From assembly GCF_005116715.1 (NCBI RefSeq), contig NZ_SWCI01000001.1, positions 310,001 through 374,000 on the forward strand: 64,000 nt of DNA, given 5' to 3'. Made by a program: the position numbers and the translations under genes. The notes beneath the pieces are model-generated. The model worked only from the letters and a program-made list of their open reading frames with translations, did not search any database and had not been told where the DNA came from. Positions 49,391 to 58,138 of this stretch are shown one piece after another (within the stretch, counting starts at the first letter, position 1; each line of letters begins with the position of its first letter). The stretch comes from Ferrimonas sediminicola. Its GTDB lineage: Bacteria > Pseudomonadota > Gammaproteobacteria > Enterobacterales > Shewanellaceae.

Positions 49391-49963
49391 ATGGACAAGG
49401 GCAACCACCACTCTCTGGAGCCGCGGGGGCGTTGGCTCCATCGGTCGATCCATCGCTTTAGCCCGTTCCAGGACGCCCGTCCCGACGGTGTCCGCATCGA
49501 CGCCCTGGTGATCCACAACATCAGCCTGCTGCCCGGGCAGTTTGGCAGTGACTATGTCGACCAGTTGTTCCTGGGCTGCATCCAGGTGGATCACCCGCTG
49601 TTGCAGCAGGTACGCGGCCTGAGGGTGTCGGCCCACCTGCTTATCCGCCGGGACGGCAGCGTAGTTCAGTATGTCCCCTTCGACCGCCGGGCCTGGCACG
49701 CCGGTGTCAGCGAGCTGGCCGGGCGTCACCGCTGCAACGACTTCAGCATCGGAATTGAGATGGAGGGCAGTGATCATTGCCCCTTCACCATGGCACAATA
49801 TCATAGTCTTATCGAGGTAACTCTTTCACTGTTGGAGTCTTATCCCGATATTACTCTGGACAGAATCGTGGGTCACAGCGACATAGCCCCGGGACGGAAA
49901 AGCGATCCGGGCCCCTATTTCGACTGGGATCTCTATCGGCAAGAACTGAACAAGGCGCGCTAG
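49391..49963 (+). CDS. ampD: 1,6-anhydro-N-acetylmuramyl-L-alanine amidase AmpD
   Basis: Cytoplasmic zinc amidase (190 residues) in peptidoglycan recycling; its loss derepresses AmpC beta-lactamase where ampR is present. The zinc ligands are His42 (VIHNISLLPG), His162 and Asp172 (GHSDIAPGRKSDPGP), offset by eight from E. coli. ATG 49391 is preferred over an in-frame upstream ATG that lies near the divergent gene. ampE abuts the stop. Confidence 0.96.
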   Translation: MDKGNHHSLEPRGRWLHRSIHRFSPFQDARPDGVRIDALVIHNISLLPGQFGSDYVDQLFLGCIQVDHPLLQQVRGLRVSAHLLIRRDGSVVQYVPFDRRAWHAGVSELAGRHRCNDFSIGIEMEGSDHCPFTMAQYHSLIEVTLSLLESYPDITLDRIVGHSDIAPGRKSDPGPYFDWDLYRQELNKAR

Positions 49964-50812
49964 ATGGCTCTGTTTTCTCTACTGGTGGTACTGCTGCTCG
50001 AGCGGCTGAAGCTGATCGCTCCTTTCCTGCAGTTCAATGCGGTCTTCGGTGCCTACCGACGGCGGCTGTTCAGCGACAGCGAGTTGCGCAGCGCCTGGAA
50101 GATGCTGTTCGCGCTGGCCCTGGCCCCGGCGCTGGTGGCTCTGCTGGCCCATGAGTTGGAGGGGGTGGGCTATGGCGTCTGGCACCTGGCCCTGTGGTTG
50201 CTGGTGGGGGTGGTGCTGTTCGGTCACATGGAGCTGAGGCAGGCGTTCAAGGAGTATCTGCAGGCCGCCTGCCGGGGCGACATGCAGGCCTGTTTCCACA
50301 CCGCGGACAGGGTGGACCCGGTTCCGCTGGAGGCGGTGAGCGAGCGGGAACTGGGTCAGCGGATGGGCCAGGTGGCCGCCTGGCTCAATTACCGCTACTA
50401 CGCGGCGGTGGCCCTGTACTTTGTGCTGCTGGGCCCTGCGGTGGCCACCCTCTACTGCGTGGTCCGCGGTTATCATGATCACTTCGAACGTCATCAGCTG
50501 AACCGCCCACTGGTGTCCGGGTTGATGACTCTGCTCGATTGGGTGCCTGCTCGGCTGGTGGCTTTCGGCTTTGCCCTCTCCGGTCACTTCAGCCGCGCGC
50601 TGTCGGTCTGGCTCTCCCTGGCGTTTCAGCCGGCGGTGCCAGCCCGGATCCTGATCTACCGGGTGGCCCTGGTGGCGGAGGAGATCCCGGTGGAGAGCGC
50701 CGCGCCGGTGTGTGTCCAGTCGACCCTCAACCTGCTGAAGCTGGCCAAGCGCAACGTCACCCTGCTGCTGATCCTGGTGTCGCTGCTGACCATCTTCGGG
50801 GTCCTGAACTGA
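49964..50812 (+). CDS. ampE: Inner-membrane protein AmpE
   Basis: Polytopic inner-membrane protein (282 residues) co-transcribed with ampD in enterics. Its role is unsettled (a sensor role in beta-lactamase regulation was proposed). It has about four hydrophobic segments, with typical motifs such as LLVVLLLERLKLIAPFLQF at the N terminus and LLILVSLLTIFGVLN at the C terminus. The start follows the ampD stop without a gap. Confidence 0.93.
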   Translation: MALFSLLVVLLLERLKLIAPFLQFNAVFGAYRRRLFSDSELRSAWKMLFALALAPALVALLAHELEGVGYGVWHLALWLLVGVVLFGHMELRQAFKEYLQAACRGDMQACFHTADRVDPVPLEAVSERELGQRMGQVAAWLNYRYYAAVALYFVLLGPAVATLYCVVRGYHDHFERHQLNRPLVSGLMTLLDWVPARLVAFGFALSGHFSRALSVWLSLAFQPAVPARILIYRVALVAEEIPVESAAPVCVQSTLNLLKLAKRNVTLLLILVSLLTIFGVLN

Positions 50813-50833
50813 GGCTGGTCAGCCCAATTGCCC

Positions 50834-50859
50834 AGGGGAGTCCGCGGACTCCCCTTTTT
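50834..50859 (+). terminator. Rho-independent terminator after ampE
   Basis: AGGGGAGTCC pairs with GGACTCCCCT around GC, followed by TTTT. It separates ampDE from the pdh promoter region. Confidence 0.9.
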
Positions 50860-51127
50860 GTTGTCCACTCTGGCTGAGTTCACATAGGCTTCACCTTTCG
50901 GGTGATCGGGCGCACACCCGTCAGTCTGACCAGTAAAAAGTCGATTGAAGAATCACCATCTTTAGGAGAGTTTTAATCGTCATCAGAATCCGGCTCAGTG
51001 CAATTGTCGAAATTGCGAGCCGTGCGGTTGATCTATCTCTCAAAGGCCGGATGATCCAACGTGGTGGCAATCCCCTTTGCCCGCCAGAATCTCATTCACA
51101 GATTCCTTTGATATCAAAATGTTGTAA

Positions 51128-51142
51128 AGTGGTCATACCATT
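51128..51142. promoter_or_regulatory. Second PdhR-like box (upstream)
   Basis: AGTGGT-CAT-ACCATT matches ATTGGT-N3-ACCAAT at 10 of 12 positions. It is about 120 bases upstream of the predicted pdhR transcription start. Confidence 0.4.
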
Positions 51143-51215
51143 GATTGCAAGGCCTGTTCGGTTTTATTGATCGGGTCGATCTATTGAATGCATTCTGTGA
51201 TATCAATCAAAGTGG

Positions 51216-51245
51216 TTGCCATTTGCGAGTGTGATCTGCTACATT
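51216..51245 (+). promoter_or_regulatory. Promoter of the pdh operon
   Basis: TTGCCA (51216-51221) and TACATT (51240-51245) are 18 bases apart, predicting a start near 51252. The proximal PdhR box then lies at about +10, the arrangement known for the E. coli pdh promoter. Confidence 0.55.
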
Positions 51246-51260
51246 TCGTTGCGCACTCTT

Positions 51261-51275
51261 AATGGTCTTACCAAT
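51261..51275. promoter_or_regulatory. PdhR operator box
   Basis: AATGGT-CTT-ACCAAT, on the minus strand ATTGGT-AAG-ACCATT, matches the PdhR consensus ATTGGT-N3-ACCAAT at 11 of 12 fixed positions. It lies 37 bases before pdhR, just after the predicted transcription start. Pyruvate binding to PdhR is known to relieve repression. Confidence 0.8.
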
Positions 51276-51311
51276 TGACAAACCATTAGCAGACTGGGAA
51301 GTTATCCGACC

Positions 51312-52067
51312 ATGGCCTACCAAAAAATCAGCCAGCCAAAGCTGTCCGACGTCATCGTTAACCAACTGGAGAAGATGATCCTCGAAGGCAGCCTGAAACC
51401 GGGGCAGAAACTGCCGCCGGAGCGGGAGCTGGCGCAGCAGTTTGAAGTATCCCGTCCCTCTCTGAGGGAGGCGATTCAAAAGCTGGAGGTGAAGGGCCTT
51501 TTGAATCGGCGCCAGGGTGGCGGCACCTATGTGCAGGATCAGCTTTGGAAGAGCCTGGCCGATCCCCTTATCGAACTGCTGGCGGACAACCCGGAGACTC
51601 AGTACGACCTCCTGGAGTTTCGTCACGCAACCGAAGGGATGATGGCCTATTATGCAGCTTTGCGTGGCACCGATTCGGACCACGCCATTCTTAAGCAGAG
51701 AATTGAACGACTCCATGAGGTTCAGGGTCAGCTCGAGCTCGAGGCGAAGGCGATCGTGGACTTCTACCGTGCGGTGGCCGAAGCCTCACACAACGTTGCC
51801 ATGTTGCACGTGGTGCTGAGTCTGTCGCCTCTGCTCGAGCGTAATGTCGCGGAAAACCTCGCACTTCTGTACCGTCGTGAGGGCTCCGCGCACTACGCCA
51901 ACCTGCACCGTGAAGCCCTGTTGAAAGCGATCTTGAATCGAGAGCCCGAAGTGGCTCGCAGGGCCTCCAACGAACACCTGGCCTACATCGAGGAAGTGAC
52001 CATCGAAGTGCGCCAGGAGGACAGTCGTCAGCAGCGCAGCCTGCGCCGCCTGCGGAACGACTATTAG
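51312..52067 (+). CDS. pdhR: Pyruvate dehydrogenase complex repressor PdhR
   Basis: GntR-family (FadR subfamily) repressor of 251 residues that senses pyruvate. The N-terminal winged helix runs KLSDVIVNQLEKMILEGSLK, then PERELAQQFEVSRPSLREAI, and is followed by the FCD effector domain. It heads the pdhR-aceE-aceF-lpd operon and sits beside its own operator, so it is autoregulated as in E. coli. Confidence 0.96.
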   Translation: MAYQKISQPKLSDVIVNQLEKMILEGSLKPGQKLPPERELAQQFEVSRPSLREAIQKLEVKGLLNRRQGGGTYVQDQLWKSLADPLIELLADNPETQYDLLEFRHATEGMMAYYAALRGTDSDHAILKQRIERLHEVQGQLELEAKAIVDFYRAVAEASHNVAMLHVVLSLSPLLERNVAENLALLYRREGSAHYANLHREALLKAILNREPEVARRASNEHLAYIEEVTIEVRQEDSRQQRSLRRLRNDY

Positions 52068-52135
52068 CAGAATGCGAGTAAAGGCGGTCCGTCGGGCCGC
52101 CCCATCACAAGCAACGATGGAAGAGGAATTTTGTG

Positions 52136-54799
52136 ATGCCGGAAATGTTGCCACACGACGTGGATCCGCAAGAAACTCATGAATGGCTGGGCGCCCTGGC
52201 CGCGGTACTGGAACAGGATGGCCCCGAGCGGGCACACTACCTGCTGGAGCAGATGATCGATAAGGCCCGCCGTAGCGGTGCCCATCTGCCCTACAAGCCG
52301 ACCACCGCCTATGTGAACACCATCCCTGTCGGCTCCGAGCCCCACATGCCCGGTAACCAGGAGCTGGAGGAGCGCATCCGCGCCATCATCCGCTGGAACG
52401 CCCTGGCCATGGTACTGCGCGCGTCCAAGAAGGATCTGGAGCTTGGGGGTCACATCTCCAGCTTTGCCTCCAGTGCCACCCTGTACGATGTGTGTTTCAA
52501 CCACTTCTTCCGTGCACCCAACGAGAAGGATGGCGGTGACCTGGTCTACTTCCAGGGCCATATCGCCCCCGGCATCTACTCCCGCTCCTTCCTGGAAGGC
52601 CGCCTGACCGAAGCCCAACTGGACAACTTCCGCCAGGAGGTGGACGGTAAGGGGCTGCCCTCCTACCCCCATCCCCGCCTGATGCCAGATTACTGGCAGT
52701 TCCCCACCGTCTCCATGGGACTGGGACCCATCGCCGCCATCTATCAGGCCCGCTATCTGAAGTACCTGACCGACCGCGGCATCAAGGATTGCTCCGAACA
52801 GAAGGTGTACTGCTTCCTAGGTGACGGTGAAGTGGATGAGCCGGAAGCCCTGGGCGCCATCGGCCTGGCCGCCCGTGAGGAGCTGGACAACCTGATCTTC
52901 ATCGTCAACTGTAACCTGCAGCGTCTGGATGGCCCGGTGCGCGGCAACGGCAAGATCATCCAGGAGCTGGAGGGCGAGTTCCGCGGCGCCGGCTGGGAAG
53001 TGATCAAGGTGATCTGGGGTCGCTACTGGGATCCGCTACTGGCCCAGGATACCTCCGGCAAGCTGCTGCAGCTGATGGAGGAGACCGTCGACGGTGAGTA
53101 TCAGAACTGCAAGGCCAAGGGTGGCGCCTACACCCGTGAACACTTCTTCGGCAAGTACCCCGAGACCGCAGAGATGGTGGCCAACATGTCCGACAACGAC
53201 ATCTGGCGCCTGAACCGGGGTGGTCACGATCCGGTGAAGGTATACGCCGCCCTGAAGAAGGCCAATGAAACCAAGGGCCGCCCCACCGTGATCCTGGCCA
53301 AGACCGTCAAGGGCTACGGCATGGGTGACGCCGGTGAAGGCAAGAACATCGCCCACCAGGTGAAGAAGATGGATATGGAGGCGATCAAGCACTTCCGTGA
53401 CCGCTTCAACATCCCGCTGACCGACGAGCAGCTGGAAGAGATCCCTTACTACCACCCGGGTGAAGACTCCGAAGAGGTGAAGTACCTGCGTGAGCGCCGC
53501 GAATCGCTGAAAGGCTACATGCCCGCCCGTACCGCCAAGTTCTCCGAGGAGCTGGTGACCCCGCCGCTGAAGGCGTTCGACGCTGTGCTCAAGGGTTCCA
53601 ACGGCCGGGAGATCTCCACCACCATGGCGTTCGTCCGGGTGCTGACCGCCCTGCTGAAAGACAAGCAGATCGGCAAGCGCATCGTACCCATCATTCCCGA
53701 TGAGGCCCGCACCTTCGGTATGGAAGGCTTGTTCCGCCAGGTGGGCATCTACGCCCATGAGGGACAGAAGTACACCCCGCAGGACAAGGACCAGGTGGCC
53801 TACTACCGTGAGGACAAGAAGGGTCAGGTTCTGCAGGAGGGAATCAACGAGCTGGGTGCCATGAGCTCCTGGCTGGCGGCGGCGACCAGCTATTCCACCA
53901 ACGATACCCCGACCATCCCGTTCTACATCTACTACTCCATGTTCGGTTTCCAGCGTGTGGGTGACATGGCCTGGGCGGCCGGCGACATGCGGGCCCGCGG
54001 CTTCCTGGTCGGCGGGACCTCAGGACGCACCACCCTCAACGGTGAAGGTCTGCAGCATCAGGATGGCCACAGCCATATCCTGGCCAACACCATCCCCAGT
54101 TGTGTGACCTATGATCCTACCTATGGCTATGAGGTGGCGGTCATCGTTCAGAACGGTCTGGAGCGGATGTACGGTGATGCCCAGGAGGATGTGTTCTACT
54201 ACCTGACCACCCTCAACGAAAACTACGAGCAGCCCGCCATGCCGGAAGGCGTGGAGGATGGGATCATCAAGGGGATCTACAAGCTCGACAGCATCAAGGG
54301 GTCCGGCAAGGGCAAGGTGCAGCTGCTGGGTTGTGGCTCCATCCTGCAACAGGTCCGCAAGGCGGCCGAAGCCCTGGCCAAGGATTTCGGTATCGATGTG
54401 GATGTGTTCAGCGTCACCAGCTTCAACGAGCTGACCCGTGACGGCCAGGATGTGGAACGCTACAACCTGCTGCATCCCACCGCCGAACCCAAGCAGGCTT
54501 ACATCAGCAAGGTGCTGGATGACACCCCGGTGATCGCCGCCACCGACTACATGAAGACCTACGCCGATCAGGTTCGCGCCTGGGTTCCCGGCGACTACCG
54601 TGTGCTGGGCACCGATGGCTTCGGCCGTTCGGACAGCCGTGCCAACCTGCGTCACCACTTCGAAGTGGACTCCCGCTGGGTGGTGCTGGCGGCACTGAAG
54701 TCCCTGGTGGATCGTGGCGAACTGCCGGTCGAGGTACTGAACCAGACCATCGAGCAGTACGGTATCGATACCGCCAAACCGAATCCGCTGTGGGCTTGA
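52136..54799 (+). CDS. aceE: Pyruvate dehydrogenase E1 component (homodimeric)
   Basis: Thiamin-diphosphate-dependent decarboxylase of the PDH complex. With the ATG at 52136 it is 887 residues, the same as E. coli AceE. The ThDP motif runs from GDGEVDEPE to IVNCN, and RWNALAMVLRASKKDLELGG and GTSGRTTLNGEGLQHQDGHS are conserved. A GTG three bases earlier is less likely, given AAGAGGA at 52121-52127. aceF follows 14 bases later. Confidence 0.98.
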   Translation: MPEMLPHDVDPQETHEWLGALAAVLEQDGPERAHYLLEQMIDKARRSGAHLPYKPTTAYVNTIPVGSEPHMPGNQELEERIRAIIRWNALAMVLRASKKDLELGGHISSFASSATLYDVCFNHFFRAPNEKDGGDLVYFQGHIAPGIYSRSFLEGRLTEAQLDNFRQEVDGKGLPSYPHPRLMPDYWQFPTVSMGLGPIAAIYQARYLKYLTDRGIKDCSEQKVYCFLGDGEVDEPEALGAIGLAAREELDNLIFIVNCNLQRLDGPVRGNGKIIQELEGEFRGAGWEVIKVIWGRYWDPLLAQDTSGKLLQLMEETVDGEYQNCKAKGGAYTREHFFGKYPETAEMVANMSDNDIWRLNRGGHDPVKVYAALKKANETKGRPTVILAKTVKGYGMGDAGEGKNIAHQVKKMDMEAIKHFRDRFNIPLTDEQLEEIPYYHPGEDSEEVKYLRERRESLKGYMPARTAKFSEELVTPPLKAFDAVLKGSNGREISTTMAFVRVLTALLKDKQIGKRIVPIIPDEARTFGMEGLFRQVGIYAHEGQKYTPQDKDQVAYYREDKKGQVLQEGINELGAMSSWLAAATSYSTNDTPTIPFYIYYSMFGFQRVGDMAWAAGDMRARGFLVGGTSGRTTLNGEGLQHQDGHSHILANTIPSCVTYDPTYGYEVAVIVQNGLERMYGDAQEDVFYYLTTLNENYEQPAMPEGVEDGIIKGIYKLDSIKGSGKGKVQLLGCGSILQQVRKAAEALAKDFGIDVDVFSVTSFNELTRDGQDVERYNLLHPTAEPKQAYISKVLDDTPVIAATDYMKTYADQVRAWVPGDYRVLGTDGFGRSDSRANLRHHFEVDSRWVVLAALKSLVDRGELPVEVLNQTIEQYGIDTAKPNPLWA

Positions 54800-54813
54800 T
54801 AGGGATTATATAA

Positions 54814-56475
54814 ATGTCACAAATCAAAGAGATCCGTCTGCCTGACGTAGGCGGCGATGCGGTAGAGATCATTGAGCTTTGTGTGGCCGCGGGAGACACC
54901 GTGGAAGCGGAAGGCGCCCTGATCACCGTGGAAACCGACAAGGCCACCATGGATGTGCCCAGCGAAGACGCCGGTACCGTGGTGGAGCTGAAAGTCAATG
55001 TGGGTGACAAGGTGTCCGAAGGGGACCTGATCGCCCTGGTGCAGGTAGCCGGCGAGGCTGCCGCCGAGGCCCCGGCCGAGGCCGCGGCTCCTGCGGCAGA
55101 GTCGGCCCCGGCCGCCGAGCCTGCTGCGCCCGAGGCTCCCGCTGCCGTCGAGGCCCCTGTGGCCCCGGCCCAGGCGGTGGTGAAAGAGGTGACCGTGCCC
55201 GATATCGGTGAGTCCGGAGAGGTGGACATCATCGAGGTGTTGGTGGCCGTAGGCGACAGCGTCGATGCGGAACAGGGGCTGATCACCCTGGAGACCGACA
55301 AGGCCACCATGGAGGTGCCTGCCCCCTTCGCCGGCGTGGTGAAGGAGCTGAAGGTCAACGTGGGTGACAAGATCGGAGAAGGGGGCCTGGTGGCCCTGAT
55401 CGAGACCCAGGAGGCGGCCCCGGTCACCGCAGAGCTGGCCCCGGCGCCCGCAGCCGAAGTACCCAAGGCGGCGCCCGCAGCGGCCCCGGCCAAGCCCTCT
55501 GCGCCCCCGGTTCCTCACCACCCCTCCGCGGCGGCCCCCAAGGCCACCGGCGCGGTCTACGCCTCTCCGGCGGTTCGCCGTCTGGCCAGCGAGTTTGGTG
55601 TGGACCTGACCAAGGTGAGCGGCACCGGTCGCAAGAACCGTATCCTCAAGGAGGATGTCCAGGCCTACGTCAAGTACGAGCTGTCCCGGCCCAAGGCCAG
55701 CGCCGCCACCAGCACCGGTGCCGGCAACGGCCTGCAGGTGATTGAAGGGCCCAAGGTGGACTTCGCCAAGTTCGGTGAGGTGGAGGAGGTGGCACTGACC
55801 CGGATCCAGAAGATCTCCGGCCCCAACCTGCACCGCAACTGGGTGACCATCCCCCACGTGACCCAGTTCGACGAGGCGGACATCACCGAGCAGGAGGCGT
55901 TCCGCAAGGAGCAGAACCAGCTGGCAGCCAAGAGCGACAGTGGTGTGAAGATCACCCCATTGGTGTTCATCCTCAAGGCGGCGGCCCGTGCCCTGGAGAC
56001 CCATCCCAAGTTCAACAGCTCCCTGTCTGCGGATGGTGAGAGCCTGGTGATGAAGAAGTACATCCACATCGGTGTGGCGGTGGATACCCCCAACGGCCTG
56101 GTGGTGCCGGTAGTTCGCGATGTGAACAAGAAGGGGATCATCGAGCTGTCCAAGGATCTGGCGGAGCTCTCCACCAAGGCCCGTCAAGGTAAGTTGACAG
56201 CTACCGACATGCAGGGAAGCTGCTTCACCATCTCCAGCCTGGGCGGCATCGGCGGGACTCAGTTCACTCCCATCGTCAACGCCCCGGATGTGGCCATCCT
56301 CGGCGTGTCCCGCTCCGAGATGAAGCCCAAGTGGGATGGCCAGGCGTTCCAGCCCCGGCTGATGCTGCCCCTGGCGATGTCCTATGACCACAGGGTGATC
56401 GACGGTGCTGACGCGGCCCGCTTCATCACTACCCTGAGCCAGACACTGGGTGACATCCGTCGATTGATTCTGTAA
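54814..56475 (+). CDS. aceF: Dihydrolipoamide acetyltransferase, PDH E2 (two lipoyl domains)
   Basis: Core acetyltransferase of the PDH complex, 553 residues. Two lipoyl domains carry the lipoylated Lys43 and Lys163, each in ETDKATM; E. coli has three. Ala/Pro/Glu-rich linkers follow each. The E3/E1-binding domain ([19 protein letters not shown]) lies near 250-285. The catalytic domain ends with [14 protein letters not shown] (His526, Asp530). A terminator separates it from lpd, leaving lpd partly independent. Confidence 0.97.
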   Translation: MSQIKEIRLPDVGGDAVEIIELCVAAGDTVEAEGALITVETDKATMDVPSEDAGTVVELKVNVGDKVSEGDLIALVQVAGEAAAEAPAEAAAPAAESAPAAEPAAPEAPAAVEAPVAPAQAVVKEVTVPDIGESGEVDIIEVLVAVGDSVDAEQGLITLETDKATMEVPAPFAGVVKELKVNVGDKIGEGGLVALIETQEAAPVTAELAPAPAAEVPKAAPAAAPAKPSAPPVPHHPSAAAPKATGAVYASPAVRRLASEFGVDLTKVSGTGRKNRILKEDVQAYVKYELSRPKASAATSTGAGNGLQVIEGPKVDFAKFGEVEEVALTRIQKISGPNLHRNWVTIPHVTQFDEADITEQEAFRKEQNQLAAKSDSGVKITPLVFILKAAARALETHPKFNSSLSADGESLVMKKYIHIGVAVDTPNGLVVPVVRDVNKKGIIELSKDLAELSTKARQGKLTATDMQGSCFTISSLGGIGGTQFTPIVNAPDVAILGVSRSEMKPKWDGQAFQPRLMLPLAMSYDHRVIDGADAARFITTLSQTLGDIRRLIL

Positions 56476-56485
56476 ATCGGCATAT

Positions 56486-56517
56486 AAAAGGCCGACCATT
56501 CTGGTTGGCCTTTTGTT
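56486..56517 (+). terminator. Terminator between aceF and lpd
   Basis: AAAAGGCCGACCA pairs with TGGTTGGCCTTTT (one G-T wobble) around TTC. A second promoter for lpd in 56518-56602 is therefore likely, as in E. coli. Confidence 0.8.
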
Positions 56518-56602
56518 TAAGGAATCGGGGCAGTACAATGCCAGCATCCCCGCCGTCAGGTGGTGACTGCCCCAACGGAATGAATAAAAAATAGAGGACA
56601 TT

Positions 56603-58027
56603 ATGAGCAACGAGATCAAAACCCAAGTCGTGGTTCTCGGTGCCGGACCCGCCGGTTACTCCGCCGCTTTTCGTGCCGCTGACCTCGGCTTGGAAACCGT
56701 TATCGTTGAGCGTTACTCCACCCTGGGTGGCGTGTGCCTGAACGTCGGTTGTATCCCCTCCAAAGCACTGCTGCACGTGGCCAAGGTGATCGATGAAGCC
56801 AAGGCGATGGCCGATCACGGCGTAAGCTTCGGTGAGCCGCAGATCGATCTGGACAAGGTTCGCGCCCACAAGGAGAAGGTGATTGGTCAACTGACCGGCG
56901 GACTGGCCGGCATGGCCAAGATGCGTAAGGTGAAGGTGGTCAACGGCTTCGGTAAGTTTACCGGCCCCAACTCCATCGCCATCGAGGGTGCCGACGGCAC
57001 CACAGTGGTGAACTTCGACCACGCCATCATCGCTGCCGGCTCGCGTCCCATCGAGTTGCCTTTCATCCCTCACGAAGATCCCCGTATCTGGGATTCCACC
57101 GATGCCCTGGAGCTGAAAGAGATCCCCGAGCGCCTGCTGGTAATGGGCGGCGGCATCATCGGCCTGGAGATGGGTACCGTGTACCACACCCTGGGTTCCA
57201 AGGTGGACGTGGTGGAGATGCTGGATCAGGTGATCCCCGCAGCTGATAAGGATGTGGTTCGCGTCTTTACCAAGCGGATGAAGAACAAGTTCGACTTCAT
57301 GCTGGAGACCAAGGTGACCCAGGTGGAAGCCAAGGAGGACGGCATCTACGTCAGCATGGAGGGCAAGAAGGCCCCGGCCGAACCTCAGCGCTATGACGCG
57401 GTTCTGGTGGCCATTGGTCGCACCCCCAACGGTAAGTTGATCGACGCCGACAAGGCGGGTGTGAAGATCGATGAGCGCGGCTTTATCAATGTGGATAAGC
57501 AGATGCGCACCAACGTCAACCACATCTTTGCCATCGGCGACATCGTCGGTCAGCCGATGCTGGCGCACAAGGGTGTTCATGAAGGCCATGTGGCTGCCGA
57601 GGTGATATCCGGTAAGAAGCACTACTTCGATCCCAAGGTGATCCCCTCCATCGCCTACACCGATCCGGAAGTGGCCTGGGTGGGCCTGACCGAGAAGGAA
57701 GCCAAGGCGCAGAACATCGCCTACGAAACCGCCGTCTTCCCCTGGGCCGCCAGTGGCCGAGCCATTGCCCAGGATGCCGCCGACGGCATGACCAAGCTGA
57801 TCTTCGACAAGGAGACCCACCGGGTGATCGGCGGTGCCATCGTCGGCAGCAACGGCGGTGAACTGCTGGGTGAGATTGGCCTGGCCATCGAGATGGGCTG
57901 TGACGCCGAGGATCTGGCGCTGACCATTCACGCCCACCCGACCCTGCATGAGTCCGTGGGTCTGGCCGCCGAGGTGTATGAGGGCAGCATCACCGACCTG
58001 CCCAACCCCAAGGCGAAGAAGAAGTAA
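56603..58027 (+). CDS. lpd: Dihydrolipoyl dehydrogenase (E3)
   Basis: FAD disulfide reductase (474 residues) shared by the pyruvate and 2-oxoglutarate dehydrogenase complexes. The N-terminal FAD fold is VVLGAGPAGYSAAFRA. The redox cysteines are Cys45 and Cys50 in GGVCLNVGCIPSKALLH, and the C-terminal catalytic pair His445 and Glu450 lies in HAHPTLHE. A good AGAGGA ribosome site precedes the ATG. Confidence 0.98.
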   Translation: MSNEIKTQVVVLGAGPAGYSAAFRAADLGLETVIVERYSTLGGVCLNVGCIPSKALLHVAKVIDEAKAMADHGVSFGEPQIDLDKVRAHKEKVIGQLTGGLAGMAKMRKVKVVNGFGKFTGPNSIAIEGADGTTVVNFDHAIIAAGSRPIELPFIPHEDPRIWDSTDALELKEIPERLLVMGGGIIGLEMGTVYHTLGSKVDVVEMLDQVIPAADKDVVRVFTKRMKNKFDFMLETKVTQVEAKEDGIYVSMEGKKAPAEPQRYDAVLVAIGRTPNGKLIDADKAGVKIDERGFINVDKQMRTNVNHIFAIGDIVGQPMLAHKGVHEGHVAAEVISGKKHYFDPKVIPSIAYTDPEVAWVGLTEKEAKAQNIAYETAVFPWAASGRAIAQDAADGMTKLIFDKETHRVIGGAIVGSNGGELLGEIGLAIEMGCDAEDLALTIHAHPTLHESVGLAAEVYEGSITDLPNPKAKKK

Positions 58028-58046
58028 TTCTCTTCAAATGCGAATT

Positions 58047-58070
58047 AAGCGGCTTCGGCCGCTTTTTTTA
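58047..58070 (+). terminator. Rho-independent terminator after lpd
   Basis: AAGCGGC pairs with GCCGCTT around a stable TTCG tetraloop, followed by a seven-T run (ends near 58069). Confidence 0.9.
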
Positions 58071-58138
58071 TGCACAGATGGATGGAAGTTTGATAGAACA
58101 ACTTTTAAAGTAGCGATTCGATAACCATAACTATAAAG

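Larger units (their letters stand above)
50860..51311 (+). other. Upstream regulatory region of the pdhR-aceEF-lpd operon
   Basis: These 452 bases contain no convincing gene. They hold the palindrome TTTGATATCAAA (51107-51118), its partial copy TGATATCAA (51198-51206), two PdhR-like boxes (51128, 51261) and a promoter (51216-51245). An AGGAGAG at 50964-50970 resembles a ribosome site, but no start codon or open frame follows at proper spacing. Confidence 0.6.

Noticed and set aside
51229-51244. CRP site at the pdh promoter (TGTGATCTGCTACATT)
   Set aside because: Only the left half-site matches; the right half lacks TCACA and overlaps the predicted -10.
54817-56619. 600-codon open frame antisense to aceF
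   Set aside because: Shadow of a GC-rich gene with strong third-position bias; the plus strand encodes a clear E2 protein.
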